From positions 1 to 37,937 of the forward strand of contig JAKEKT010000166.1 in NCBI GenBank assembly GCA_021495925.1: DNA of 37,937 nt, read 5' to 3'. Positions 20,907-31,563 of the stretch are shown in pieces. A program made the translations under genes and the position numbers. Every line of letters starts with the position of its first letter. The stretch's first letter is position 1. Source of the DNA: Diplodia intermedia. Lineage: Eukaryota > Ascomycota > Dothideomycetes > Botryosphaeriales > Botryosphaeriaceae. The notes below the pieces were generated by a model. That model did not search any database, was not told the DNA's origin, and was given only the letters and a program-made list of their open reading frames with translations.

Positions 20907-21541
20907 GGCGCGTGCGGTGGAGATGTCAAGGTGTTGGCTCCGGGTCGAGATGGGATGATAGAGCGGGTGTCGGGGGGAGCGGAAAAGGCCCCCAGGAGTC
21001 GCAAAACGTGGTTGGTTAGGGATGGCGTCGCGCGCGCATGTCTCTCGCACTGCCGGATGCGTCGCTGGGCGTGGGAGGCGGCGCAGATAGGCAGATGTTT
21101 CGGGTGATGGCTCGAGTCGCGATCGCCAGGTAGGTGGCCGGTTCGGGCAGTTGGAGTTGTTTGGGTGCCGCGTGGGTGGCAGCTGCGGTGCAGTGAGCGC
21201 CAAGGCCAATCGGGGTTGCGTCATCCAGCGTCCCTGCGCGCTGCAGTGCGGCCGCGGCAATCGGCAGTGCTTGGCCTCGCGCGCCGTCACTCCAGCACGA
21301 GCATTCTTCGGCTTAGCAATCGGGCGCTGACACAACCCCTCCAAACCCTGCCCCGCCTCGTCCACGTTCTTTGTCGCCATCCGGTCCAGGCCTCGCGCTA
21401 TTCCACTTCCCCACCCGTATATAACCACCGCACCCCTCCCACTTAGCTCGAGCTTGGATTCCCTAAGCTCCAGCGCCCCAACAGCTGCCCACCATTCAGT
21501 TCCTACGATCCTTCTTCACCCGCGCAACCAGTCCCGCCAGC
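20907..21541. promoter_or_regulatory. Shared divergent promoter, LMBR1-like gene and glutaredoxin
   Basis: These 635 bp separate two divergently read start codons. A TATA box for the glutaredoxin (TATATAA, 21418-21424) lies 118 bp before its ATG and is followed by a C/T-rich leader. No TATA box is evident for the LMBR1-like gene. Confidence 0.6.
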
Positions 21542-22089
21542 ATGTCTGCCGCGAAGACCAAGGCCCAGGGCATCATTGACGACAACGCTGTCGGTGCGTC
21601 TTACTGCCACTCTGCCCTCCCGCAGCCCCGCCAAAACTGACTTCTTCAACCGCAGCCGTCTTCAGCAAGTCGTACTGCCCCTACTGCCGCGCCACCAAGA
21701 CGCTGCTGTCCGAGCAGGGCGCCAAGTACTTCGCCATCGAGCTCGACCAAGTCGGTACGTAGACACCGCCCATCAACCAACCAGCCCTCTTTCATTCCCG
21801 CCCCAGCATACACTTCCCTTTCTACCTCGGCAAGCGAATCCCGAGAACAGCCGGCGTGCCGCGAAAGCACTGGATCAGACTGGTTGGTGTGAAGGGAAAT
21901 GAATTTTGCTGACGGAACATCCAACAACCAGATGACGGCGCCGCCATCCAGGACGCTCTCGAGGAGCTGACCGGCCAGCGCAGCGTCCCCAACATCTTCA
22001 TCGACAAGAAGCACATCGGCGGCAACAGCGACCTGCAGTCCAAGAAGTCGGAGCTGCCCAGCATCCTCAAGGCCGCCAAGGCCATCTAA
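21542..22089 (+). CDS. GRX1: Dithiol glutaredoxin (CPYC class)
   Basis: Glutathione-dependent thiol-disulfide oxidoreductase that reduces protein disulfides and mixed glutathione disulfides using GSH. Three exons, 21542-21593, 21656-21754 and 21932-22089, give 102 residues, the normal length for a single-domain cytosolic glutaredoxin. The active site CPYC is at residues 25-28 (SKSYCPYC). The cis-Pro loop SVP is at 68-70, followed by NIFIDKKHIGG with the GG of the GSH-binding site at 80-81. No signal or mitochondrial presequence is seen. Introns are 62 and 177 nt, both in phase 1, with donors GTGCGT and GTACGT and acceptors CGCAG and ACCAG. The second is long for this window and has a GCTGAC branch point near 21908. 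The start is the first ATG after the TATA box. Confidence 0.95.
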
Positions 22090-22352
22090 ATGTCTCTCCC
22101 ATAACATGGTCGTTGCTGGTCGAGCTGCGATGAATGTCGGAAACCCCGTGGCAGTGTTTTAGAGAGATACCATTTGCTAGGGTTTTGAGATAGAAATTGA
22201 ATGATGTGAAATGAAAATTTCGTCTGAATTGGTCTTTTTTTTGGCGTGAAGAAAAATACACATGTACCCTGATCAATCTCCGTTGCTGGCGCAGCAGATT
22301 GCTAAACATTAACTTTCCTATCCGCCCTTAGAGATGTTGTATCAGGGGGCAT
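22090..22352. other. 3' flank of the glutaredoxin gene
   Basis: AT-rich 3' UTR and terminator area; T-rich and A-rich runs near 22234-22255 are suitable for polyadenylation. Nothing else is seen. Confidence 0.4.
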
Positions 22353-22425
22353 TTGAATAATACAAGATCCGGACGTAAATGTGAATTTTAAATGCTCACA
22401 TCTATGTCCAGATCTTTACTTCGGT
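22353..22425. repeat. Palindromic element, copy 2
   Basis: The left arm matches copy 1 exactly over TACAAGATCCGGACGTAAAT (22361-22380). The loop again has TTTTAAATG, flanked by complementary GTGA/TCAC. The right arm (ATCTATGTCCAGATCTTT) differs from copy 1 at several positions, so the hairpin is imperfect. It lies in the 3' flank of the glutaredoxin gene. Confidence 0.8.
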
Positions 22426-23337
22426 CACCCATAAGAGGAAGAAGTGTAACATCCTTTGCGGGACGCAACCATTGCAACCTACTACGCTAGCTATCCCTCC
22501 CACAGCTGGCTTGGACAGATACTGCATCATCATATTTCTATCGGTCGTTAAATATGGTTTGGAATTTCTCTACGAGACAGATTGCGGGCGGGTCGACTTC
22601 TTGCTGTGGGCAGCGGGACCAGGACACAACAACCAAGTCAAAAGCAAGTCATTACTACTCCAATTGACAGCTGCGCGTCTTTCTCCTCAACTGCAAAGCT
22701 GTTTCTTTTTTTCTTTTCCCCGGCACACGTAAAACACACATTTGCAAGCCTTCATGGACATTTTGCGGAAAAAACGCAGAGAGCGCGCCCCCTCCCCGCC
22801 CGTAATCTCTCTCGTCGTCGTCCATTACGCGGGGAGGTAAGAAAGGGGTACATACATCCACATCGAACATACCATACCGTAAAACCACACCTCCCTCTCT
22901 CCGATGGAGGGGGAAAAAAGGATACAAGGAAGGATCAAAGACGAACCGAGAAGCGGGGGCGAGAAAAAAAAAAGCGAGTAAACGAATAGTATAAGAATAA
23001 CAACAACAGAACGCCTTATACAATGCCATTGTGTGTGTGTGCGCTGGCGGCCGCCGCTGATCTTTAACGAATCAAAAGTAAAACCAGGCTAGAAGATCCA
23101 AAATAAACCTTCAGAAAGAACGAACCAAGTCCTAACAAGGAAAGAGATCACGTGTGGGACTGGTGGTTCAATCTCTTTCCCGAAAGAAGAAGAAAGCAAG
23201 GTAAAGGTGTGCCTTGATGTGTTTGGTTTGGAAGCTTTTTGTGCTTTGAATTCTTTTCCTTTCTTTTCCCTCCCATCATCGTCCATTCCTCCTTGCCTGT
23301 TTGAACAGCTCAACGCACAGCGCCACGAGCTTCGAAA

Positions 23338-23372
<35 letters not shown>

Positions 23373-23446
23373 TCCGAAGTGTCTGGGAAGAAGAAAAAAA
23401 ATAATTTTTTTGTTGACACTTCTCCCCCTCGCTCTTAAAAGCAAGC
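22426..23446. other. Intergenic, 3' flanks of glutaredoxin and Mkk genes
   Basis: About 1 kb between convergent genes. It contains A-rich and T-rich tracts and a (GT)n microsatellite; no reading frame with a family signature on either strand. Confidence 0.45.
23342..23370. repeat. (GT)n microsatellite
   Basis: Fourteen or so uninterrupted TG units, about 75 bp beyond the stop codon of the Mkk gene (minus strand), probably in or near its 3' UTR. Confidence 0.95.
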
Positions 23447-25116
23447 CTAGTCTTTCCATTCCCATACTTTCGCGAGGAAGGACTCCATGTTGACCTTCTT
23501 GCTCCTCATCTCAACCATCCACGGATGCTCCAACATGCGCCAAGGTGTCGCCCGGCGGTTCGGTTCTTTCTCCAGACTATCGGTTCCGTCAGCAAAAGTG
23601 GCTTCTTGCCCATGCGAAAAGTATCAACTTACCAGCATTCAATGAAGTACTTGAACCCGTCTCCCCAGAAGATGTTGTTCTTGGGTTCATCCTTGAGCTT
23701 GGGGATCGGCTGCCGCACAATGTACGTGAGAAGGTCGATGAGGCCGGCACGCGGCGCTATCGCACCACTCTCGCCATCCGCGTCGGCCGGGAAGGGGAAG
23801 CGGCCTTGGGCGACTTCCAGCAATGTGACGCCCAGGCTCCACACGTCCGATGTGATGGTGTATGAGAGACCTTGGATGCGCTCCGGTGCCATGTAGTACG
23901 AGGTTCCAATAAATGTGTCGGCCATGCCCTTGGTACCGAACTCTCCGCTGACGCCAAAATCGCAAAGCTTCACAATGCCTTCCCAGGCATTCAACCGAGA
24001 GCCTTTGGCAGCCTGCCTTGAGCCGTCGGGGTTCATGGGGGAACGCGACAGAAGAATGTTGGAAGGTTTGATATCACGGTGGATGATACGCTTGCTGTGA
24101 AGGTATGTCAGGCCTTCGAGCACACCGCGCGCAATCACACCCAGCACCTTCTCTCCAATGCGGCCGCCGCGCCCGAGGACTTCTCGATAGACCGAGTCTA
24201 GAGAACCGCCCTCGCAGAATTCCATGGCAATGTTGATTATCGAGGTATTAGACGGAGGCTGGAAAGCTCCATAGTAACGACAAATACTGGGATGTTGTAA
24301 CGAGGCGTTGAACTGCAGCTCACGCACAATCTGACGTTTTATGCTAGGGTCGGGATTCGAAGTGATGATCTGGAGCAGTCAGCGTCCAATACGAGGCGGC
24401 TAGGGATATGCGAGTCTCACCTTCAACGCAAAAACAGTCCTGGAACCCTTCAAGACACACCTCGTAACTGCACCGCCCGCACCTTCGCCTAGCGAGCCCA
24501 GCTCCTCAATCAGACTCTCCTTGCTTGCCGCTCTCCAGCCGGCATTATCCAAATCGCCAGGTTCCAGGTTTGCGCCCTTGTCGATTTGCAGCTTCTCGAG
24601 GTCGGGAAGAACCATGCCCGACATGTCACTATTGGTCCGTGCCATCTCCGTGGATGAGTTGGAGTTAAGGGTGGGCGATTGCCCGTTAGAGAGAGCCGAG
24701 ATCGGATCGTGGTTGTTGTTTATCGTGTTAATCTGCAACGACGGCGGCCCGCGGTCGCCGACGCTGCCGCTTCTGCTTTGGGCCGACGCATTGCTGCTTC
24801 CTGACGTCGAGTTGCCTGGTAATTGTAGTTTGAGACCCGTCACACCCCGTTTCGCGGCACCGCCGCCCTCTTGCGGTGTTGCTTGGCCACCGCTGGGGGT
24901 GGCAAGGGCCAGTTTCGGGAGAGATGGACGGGCGTTAAGCGGTTGTTGCGGAGGGAGGAGGGCGGGCATTTGCTGGACGTCGTTTGTTTGGCCGTTCACG
25001 ACCGGCCTTGCGTTGGGAGACGGCGGGATGGAGAGGCCAAGGCGTGGAGCGCGCGGCGACGAGTGGCTCCGCGCACCCGGGATCGGCGGGCGGAGCAGAG
25101 GAGCCGGCGTCGACAT
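23447..25116 (-). CDS. MKK2: MAP kinase kinase of the cell-wall-integrity pathway (Mkk1/Mkk2)
   Basis: Dual-specificity kinase that relays from the Bck1-type MAPKKK to the Slt2/Mpk1-type MAPK. Three exons, 25116-24421, 24369-23633 and 23576-23447, give 520 residues. The N-terminus has the family start MSTPAPLLRPPIPGAR and a MAPK docking motif RAPRLGLSIPPSP, then a long disordered region. The kinase domain starts near 205. Landmarks: catalytic Lys232 in FALK at the exon 1 junction, HRD with Asp331, DFG at 369-371, activation-loop Thr378 and Thr384 (GTKGMADTFIGTSYYMAPE). The last exon has the family tail RRATPWRMLEHPW. The start at 25116 was chosen because homologues begin there; in-frame ATGs at 25188 and 25308 also exist. 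About two dozen extra residues lie between HRDIKPSN and DFG. Confidence 0.93.
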
Positions 25117-27101
25117 GTCGGCGGAGGACTGAGTCTGGTGTTGCGGGGTACTGGGGCGCGAGCCGGAGGAGGGCTGGTTCGGCTGCATGTAGGGTGGTCT
25201 GAGAGGGCTGATTCGAGCTGACTCGGGCTGACTCGATTGACTTCTGGAGCAATCGAGGGCAGTGGTCGAGCTAGTCACACGGCCAAAGCCCTTGTGCAGG
25301 GTCTGCAAGCACCCGCAGCGATGCCACCAGCAGCGTTAGGCACGCGGCGGGAAACGCTGCGGGAAGAGGCTCGGACCGCGCTTTGTGTCCCTTTGTAGAT
25401 TGACCCAGCTGGCGGGTCGGGCGGCGCTTGGCTGCAGCAGGGCTAAGGTCGCTGGGTGTGCGAGGAGAGCCGTGCTGGACGAGATGGCGGGAGGGGATCC
25501 ACGAGCCGTGGCGGGCGAGGGAGTGGAGGGTTGGCGGAGATGCCTGGTTGGTGATGTGGGAGGGGAAAGCAGTGGTGGAGCTCGCGGTTATCGAGGCCGG
25601 CCGTGCGGGCGTGCGGTGGGACCGGTGGAGCGTCAGGACAAGCAGCTATCACGAGCAAGGCGGCGGGAGCGGCGCGGGGCTTGCGGAGGCGTGCTGCGGC
25701 GTGCGGCGGCGCAATGGACGAGCGCGAGCAGCTGCGCGAGCTGGGTCTGCGTGTGCGTCTGCGGCTGCGTGCGCGTCTGCGTCTGCGCCTGGGTTCTGGC
25801 GCGTGCTGGACGGGGACTGGGTCTGCCGAGTGATCTCCCTCTGGAGCTGGGTGCGGGCAGCCCTACGGCAGGCAGGCGCAGGTGGGGAGCAAAGCGAGCG
25901 AAGGGATGCAGAGGCAGAGGGGAGCAGTCGAAGCCGGGCGGAGCGCAGGTTTTACGGTTGTAGCCGTCGTGTAGCCGCCCGCGTGCGAGTCGATTGAGGC
26001 GTAGCTGGTCGTTGGGCTGTGGGCTGGAGGCCGGGGGCCTGGTGCGTTTCATAAGGCGCTGTTCTTATGTGGCCGCCGCTGCGCGCTGCCGTCCTGCGCC
26101 AGCGGGCGCGCAGTAGGGGCGCCGGGCAGCACTTCACCGACCTCGGCGGCCGCGACATGTTCAAAATGGTGCTGGAGGACTGCGCAGCTGGCGGTGAATT
26201 TGTGCCCTACTACACGCCGGCTGCAGCGTGGTCAGAGAGCCGCCGCCCGCTCCATGGCCTTAGCCGGCCACCCCTCGAGCGAACCGCCCGGCACGGCGAC
26301 GTCACGCTTGCACGATCCGCCCCAATGCCTGCTGACGCCGGCCCTCCTGCGCCTGGAGCGGGCCAAAACCGCAGCAGCACGCTCGGCGAGCAACTTGCGT
26401 CCCACACGTGTCCCGGACGCTGTGGCCGGGGCTGCGGACGCGGACCCGCTGGCCAGCCCGAGTCTGCCAGAACCGGGCCCGTCACGGCTCGCCCGGGGCT
26501 CATCTCGTCGGTGCGCTTGGCAATCTGCGCGCTTCATCAAGGTGCCGCCTGCCTGCCCGACTGCTGCTGCTGCTGCTGCATGCTGCGCGCTGCCCTCTGC
26601 ATGTGCAGCTGTCTGCTTCTGGAGGGTTTGACTTTCTCGCCAGCCCGCGCTTTGCGCCGCATCCCGGTCGGCGTGCATCTTGATGATCACCAGGGGATCT
26701 CGCCTGGAGAAGGCCTCTGATCAGGCCGAGATGCATTGATGGACCCTTGCGCGGCAATCGCAAGCTGGGCGCTTCGAGGCAGCGTGCCATTTGGTGTCGC
26801 GCAGGCATGGTGGAACTGCTTGTGAGGGGCTCATGATCGCAACGACGCATGCACGTAGAACGGACAATCATGCTGCCAGCCAACAGCAATGCGCCGAGCG
26901 GGAGTTGGAATCACAGCCTTGGCAGCCAATCGAAGGCACGAGGCCTACGGGCGATGCAGCTCGATGATAGGCGACGATTCGCTTTCTCCCATCGGCGAAG
27001 CGACGCAACGCCGAGCGACGGGGCTGACTAAGCGACCCGGAAAAACTCGCTCCAGGCCCGAGCGCCCAAGATTTTCTGACGACTTTCGTTGGCCTCCGAC
27101 C
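25117..27101. other. Divergent intergenic region between Mkk and Dbp8 genes
   Basis: Nearly 2 kb of GC-rich DNA that includes the long 5' leader and promoter of the Mkk gene (minus) and the promoter of DBP8 (plus). Overlapping frames on both strands (such as 25385-25963 plus, 26067-26720 plus, 26690-26232 minus) are R/A/G-rich without motifs. A hexamer-like minisatellite lies at 25741-25795 and a (GCT)n run near 26562-26580. I support no gene here. Confidence 0.45.
25741..25795. repeat. CTGCGT-type minisatellite
   Basis: Repeated CTGCGT/GTGCGT/CTGCGG units with small variations, in the leader region upstream of the Mkk gene. Confidence 0.7.
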
Positions 27102-28723
27102 ATGAGCGGCCGACTACCTCGCAAAACAATGTCGCCCTCGTCCATAGACGCCTCGTCCTCGGCCTCCGACTCGGAGAGCTCCCATGTTAGAGTCGAAGAG
27201 AACGGAGCCAGGAAAAGGAGAAGACTGTCACCGGTCGCCGACTCGGACTCGGAAGATGTGCCGCACCCCAGGGCCATGCCCACTTCCACCCTCTCCCGCG
27301 TGAAGGCGAAAAACACTGCTGGTGCTGCCCAAAAAGATGCGCCCGCTACCATTCTCGCTTCCCAGAACTACAAAGAAAACCTTTCCTTTGCCTCTCTCAA
27401 TGTTTCGCCATGGCTCGTTGCATCTCTGTCTGCCATGGCCATCAAGAAGCCGACCGGCATCCAAAAAGGCTGCATCCCCGAGATTATCAAGGGTCGAGAT
27501 TGCATAGGTGGTAGCAGAACAGGTTCGGGTAAGACAGCTGCCTTTGCGGTGCCCATCCTCCAGAAATGGAGCGAAGACCCTGTGGCCATCTTTGCTGTAG
27601 TCCTCACTCCAACCCGGTATGTCGTTGCAATCCTCTCACATATGAACCCTTCTAATATCCCTACAGTGAACTTGCTTTGCAGATTTACGAGCAGTTCAAT
27701 GCTATCGGAGGACCCCAAAATCTCAAGACCGTCCTGGTCACTGGTGGTTCCGACATGCGCTCACAAGCAATAGCACTGGCTTCAAGACCCCATGTTGTGA
27801 TTGCCACTCCCGGCCGTCTTGCTGACCACATCAACTCGTCGGGTGAAGACACCATCAACGGCCTCCGTCGAGTGCGCTTCGTTGTCCTTGATGAGGCCGA
27901 TCGCCTTCTTGCTTCTGGCCGTGGCAGCATGCTTCCGGACGTCGAGACATGTCTTTCGGTCCTCCCACCGTCCGCCCAACGGCAAACATGCCTGTTCACA
28001 GCCACCGTCACGCCCGAGGTCCGCGCCTTGAAAGACATGCCGCGAACTCCCGGAAAGCAAGAAGTGTTTGTCTGCGAAGTTGACACGGAGGACCTGGCCG
28101 TCCCAACGACGCTGCAGCAAAAGTACCTCCAGGTCCCCGTCACCCACCGAGAGGCCTTTCTACACACCCTCCTCCTCACACCCGCCAACACGTCCAAGTC
28201 CACCATCATCTTCGTCAACCGCACCTCGACCGCGCAGCTTCTCGAACAGATGCTGCGTCTGCTCGACCACCGCGTGGCGAGCCTGCACTCCGGTCTCCCG
28301 CAGTCTCAGCGCGTGTCCAACCTCGCTCGTTTCCGGGCCAAGGCCGCCCGCATATTGGTGGCCACGGACGTCGCCGCCCGTGGTCTGGACATCCCTGCCG
28401 TCGAAATGGTCATCAACTACGACGTCCCGCGGGACCCCGATGACTACATCCACCGAGTCGGTCGTACGGCGCGTGCGGGACGCGCGGGTGAGAGTGTGAC
28501 GATGGTGGGGCAGAGAGACGTGGAACTCATCTTGGCCATCGAAAACAGAGTTGGCACGAAGATGGTCGAGTTCGAAGAGGAAGGCGTCAATATCGAGACC
28601 AGGGTCATTCGCGACGCGCTGAAGATTGTGGGAGAAAAGAAGAGAGAAGCTTTGCTGGAGATCGAGGAGGGAAGGGATGTCACCGGGAAGAGAAAGACGG
28701 GGATGGTGAAGCGCAAGAAGTGA
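27102..28723 (+). CDS. DBP8: ATP-dependent DEAD-box RNA helicase Dbp8 (40S ribosome biogenesis)
   Basis: Nucleolar helicase needed for 18S rRNA processing; in yeast it acts with Esf2. Two exons, 27102-27616 and 27667-28723, with a 50-nt intron (GTATGT donor, CCTACAG acceptor) inside motif Ia (PTR|ELALQ); 523 residues. An acidic, Ser-rich N-tail (1-90, with KRRR near 38-41) precedes the core: Q motif GIQKGCIPEI (119-128), motif I SRTGSGKT (138-145), motif II DEAD (247-250), motif III TAT (283-285) in LFTATVTPEVRALK, then ARILVATDVAARGLDIP and HRVGRTARAGR. The TAT variant of the usual SAT and the following TVTPEVRAL are typical of the Dbp8 branch. The basic C-tail GKRKTGMVKRKK fits a nucleolar protein. 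The start is the ATG with family-like spacing; Met10 is an alternative. Confidence 0.95.
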
Positions 28724-29222
28724 GGATCGTAGGTATCATTGTGGATTGGGAAAGAATCGATTCCTTTGCGCCCCGCAAAAGGTGCTGTGTTATTCCTACT
28801 TGGGCTGCTGAAACAAACATCCCGATGTAGATGAGAGTTCTCAAAACGTACAAACACGTTTAGATATACCCACATAAGTCGACTACAAGACTGCAGCGAG
28901 ATAGGTGTGAGACGCTCAACGAGTACTCCCTGCGGGACCTAGCACAGCGGATTGCAAGATAGACAAGGAAGAGCACACCGCTCCTCCATGCACATACATC
29001 AAAAGTTCCCAAAACGACAAGACCTCGCAAGTCAACCTAGGGAAGTATGAATATCATTTCCTAGAAACGCTGGTATACTTCCAATTCAAAACAATTGAAG
29101 AACCTCGGGCTTCATCCTGACCTAAACGCTAATTTTGACGCCAACGACCATGTCCGTAACACAGGTGTAAACAAGGCCCCGGGCAGTGGCTTGTCCTTCT
29201 CTCACTCTGACTTTTAGAGTTC
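28724..29222. other. Convergent 3' flanks of DBP8 and the dehydrogenase gene
   Basis: About 500 bp, AT-richer than the genes, with TAAAC/TATA-like polyadenylation context around 28860-28875. A small inverted repeat GGAAGTAT / ATACTTCC (about 29041-29082) is seen. No gene. Confidence 0.45.
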
Positions 29223-30668
29223 TCACGAAAGCGGTCCGTTTGGATGAATGAGCACCTTGGTATACCCGTCGATCCGTTTGTCAAACTTCTCATACGCATC
29301 CGACGCATCATCAATCGTAATCTCATGAGAGACGACGAACGAAGGCTTGGCCTTGCCCGCGATGATGAGATCCCGAAGGTATCTGTTGTAAGCCTTGACG
29401 TTGCACTGGCCGGTTCCGATGGATAAACCCTTCAGCATTCGTCAGCACAAACCTTCTCCCACAACGCCCCCATCCCGTCTCCCCCTTTACTCACCTTCTC
29501 GAACAGCTTCCCAAACGAGATCAAAATCTGCCCCTTCCCACTCTGCGCATCCGGCGCCCCGGGATCCGCGGGCACATACAACCCGGGCACCCCCAGCCCG
29601 CCCGTCGGCCGCGTCACCATGATGAGCTGCTCCAGCACGGCATTCGGTCTCTCCCTCCCCCCACCACCCGCGGCATCCACCGCCTGGTACCCGACCGCAT
29701 CGACCGCGCGATCCACCATCTCGCCGCCGTTCGCCTCGATGATGCGCGCCACCGGATCGCCCTCGCGGAAGTCGACCGCGACGCACCCGATGCGCGCCGC
29801 CGCCTCCAGCCTCTCCGGCACCTGATCCACGACGAACACCCTGCTCGCGCCGCGCAGCACCGCGCTGTACGCCGCCATCAGGCCGACCGGGCCGGCGCCC
29901 CACACGGCGACGCTCTCGCCGGGACGGAAGCCGGCGAGCTGCAGCCCGTGCCAGCCGGTGGGAAACACGTCCGCCAGCAGCGCGAAGTCGGCCTCGTGCG
30001 CGGTGCCGGGCGGCAGCTTGAGCGCGTTGAAGTCGGCGTAGGGGACTCGTAAATACTGCGCCTGCCCGCCCGCGTACGGGCCCATGGCGACGTAGCCGTA
30101 CGCCCCGCCCGCGAGGCCGCTCGGGTTGACGCCCGTGCAGAAGGCCGTCCGGCCTTCCTCGCAGTTGCGGCACCGCCCGTCGGCGACGTTGAAGGGGAGG
30201 ACGACCCGGTCGCCGGCGTGGAGGAGGGTTACGCCGCTGCCGACTTCCTGCGGTGGGTGGGTGGGTGGTTAGTTGGGTGGGGGGACGAGAGAGGGAGAGA
30301 GAGAGAGAGAGAGAAATTGGGCGCGCGTACGGTGACTATGCCCATGTTTTCGTGCCCGAATATCAATCCGGGCTCAGCGGCCGTGCGGCCCTGGTACATG
30401 TGGAGGTCGGAGCCGCATATGGCTGTTGTGGTTGGCAGCAGCACCGTCAGTTCTATCGGATTTCGAATGAAAAAGGGGAAAGAAGAAGAAGAAGAAGAAG
30501 AAGAAGAAGAAGAAGAAGGGCGACCATGATGGGACACGCGTTAAACATACCCGCGGTGGTGACCTTGATGATCACGTCGTCCGGGTGTTCGATTTTCGGG
30601 ACGGGCACCTCTTTGACCGAGACCTTGAACGGCCCCTCGTAGTGGACTGCTTTCATGGTTTGTGCCAT
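29223..30668 (-). CDS. Zinc alcohol dehydrogenase, glutathione-independent formaldehyde dehydrogenase-like
   Basis: Medium-chain dehydrogenase/reductase closest in motif to Pseudomonas FdhA, which oxidises formaldehyde with NAD+ without glutathione. Four exons, 30668-30551, 30422-30331, 30247-29495 and 29429-29223, give 389 residues. Catalytic zinc ligands: Cys42 (ICGSDLH), His63 and Glu64 (FGHEN). The FdhA-specific stretch GGAYGYVAMGPYAGGQAQYL and VPYADFNALKLP follows, then the Rossmann Gly motif in VAVWGAGPVGLMAA and the DRAVDAVGYQA and GLYVPADPGA regions. The structural-zinc lobe reads ADGRCRNCEEGRTAFC: the first of four expected Cys is Asp93, leaving Cys96, Cys99 and Cys107. Intron 1 holds a (CTT)n repeat, intron 2 a (CT)n repeat. 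The true substrate is not certain. Confidence 0.88.
30293..30314. repeat. (GA)n microsatellite in intron 2 of the dehydrogenase gene
   Basis: About eleven GA units; on the coding strand it is a CT-rich tract after the donor at 30330. Confidence 0.9.
30479..30518. repeat. (GAA)n microsatellite in intron 1 of the dehydrogenase gene
   Basis: Thirteen GAA units, read as (CTT)n on the transcribed strand, in the middle of the 128-nt first intron (30550-30423). Confidence 0.92.
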
Positions 30669-31563
30669 TTTTCCTCTGTTCCGAACGCGATGATTAGGAC
30701 CTCCTCACTGAACCGAGCGGCGATATATCTCAGTTGTTCAAAAGCACAAGTCACAGGAAAGAGAAATACCGCCCGCGGAAGCAAGCGAGCGGCCCTTTGT
30801 AATAACGGGACCCTCTCACTCAAGAATGAGGGGCAGGGAATGCGGACGGCGGCGGCCCCTCATTCAGACAAGAGCTGCGCGGGGGAAGAACGACACCCTT
30901 TGCTGGACCCAATAATGTCAATGCATCAACGTCATCATTGGTTGCATCCCGACATCCAGTCTACCGGGGATGGTATCTTTTCGCAATCCGGCCGTCCGAC
31001 CAAAAATGGTTATTGGTGCGGGTATCGACATGATGATGATGATCTTTTCCCCGCATTGCCCTCCCCCCCTCATGACCGCCTCCTCATCCGCCCAGCTCCG
31101 ACCGGCGTCGAGACCGCGCGTAATCAAGTAACCACGCGTGACTTGGTACGGGCAGGAATCGTATCCCAAAAGCCGGCATGAGCTCGGAGTCGAAGCATTT
31201 GTCCGGATGTCCCCATCCACATGCACACGTCCCGATGGACGCGTCAACTACCCACCACTCGCAGCCTGGTTCAGTGCTGAAACATCGAAGAGGTTTCGTA
31301 GAAACTCTAGATCGAAGAGCATTACATCGTCACATCCACTCTCATTCTCGCTCCTTACTCAGCTCCAGAATACAAAACCCACGACACCTCCGAAAAAACC
31401 TCATCGCATCAACAAACCCCGCAATCATGGCCAGCACGATCCACGAATACAGGACGAAAGCCAACTACGCTCACACTTGACAAAAGACCCCCAGAACAAA
31501 GACAAAGAAGCCGCGTTCCCGGACCCCCTCAACAACGCAGCACATCCCTGCTTTCCCTTTCCC
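30669..31563. other. Intergenic region, dehydrogenase promoter and hydrolase 3' flank
   Basis: Both neighbours are read from the minus strand, so this holds the dehydrogenase promoter and the hydrolase terminator. A 17-codon plus-strand ORF (ATG at 31427, TGA at 31480) sits after a CA-rich leader-like stretch, but nothing else supports it. The long plus-strand frame running from 31138 into the hydrolase is an antisense shadow. Confidence 0.4.

Noticed and set aside
31427..31480. A 17-codon ORF after a CA-rich leader between the dehydrogenase and hydrolase genes
   Set aside because: Too short, with no conservation evidence available; it could be chance.
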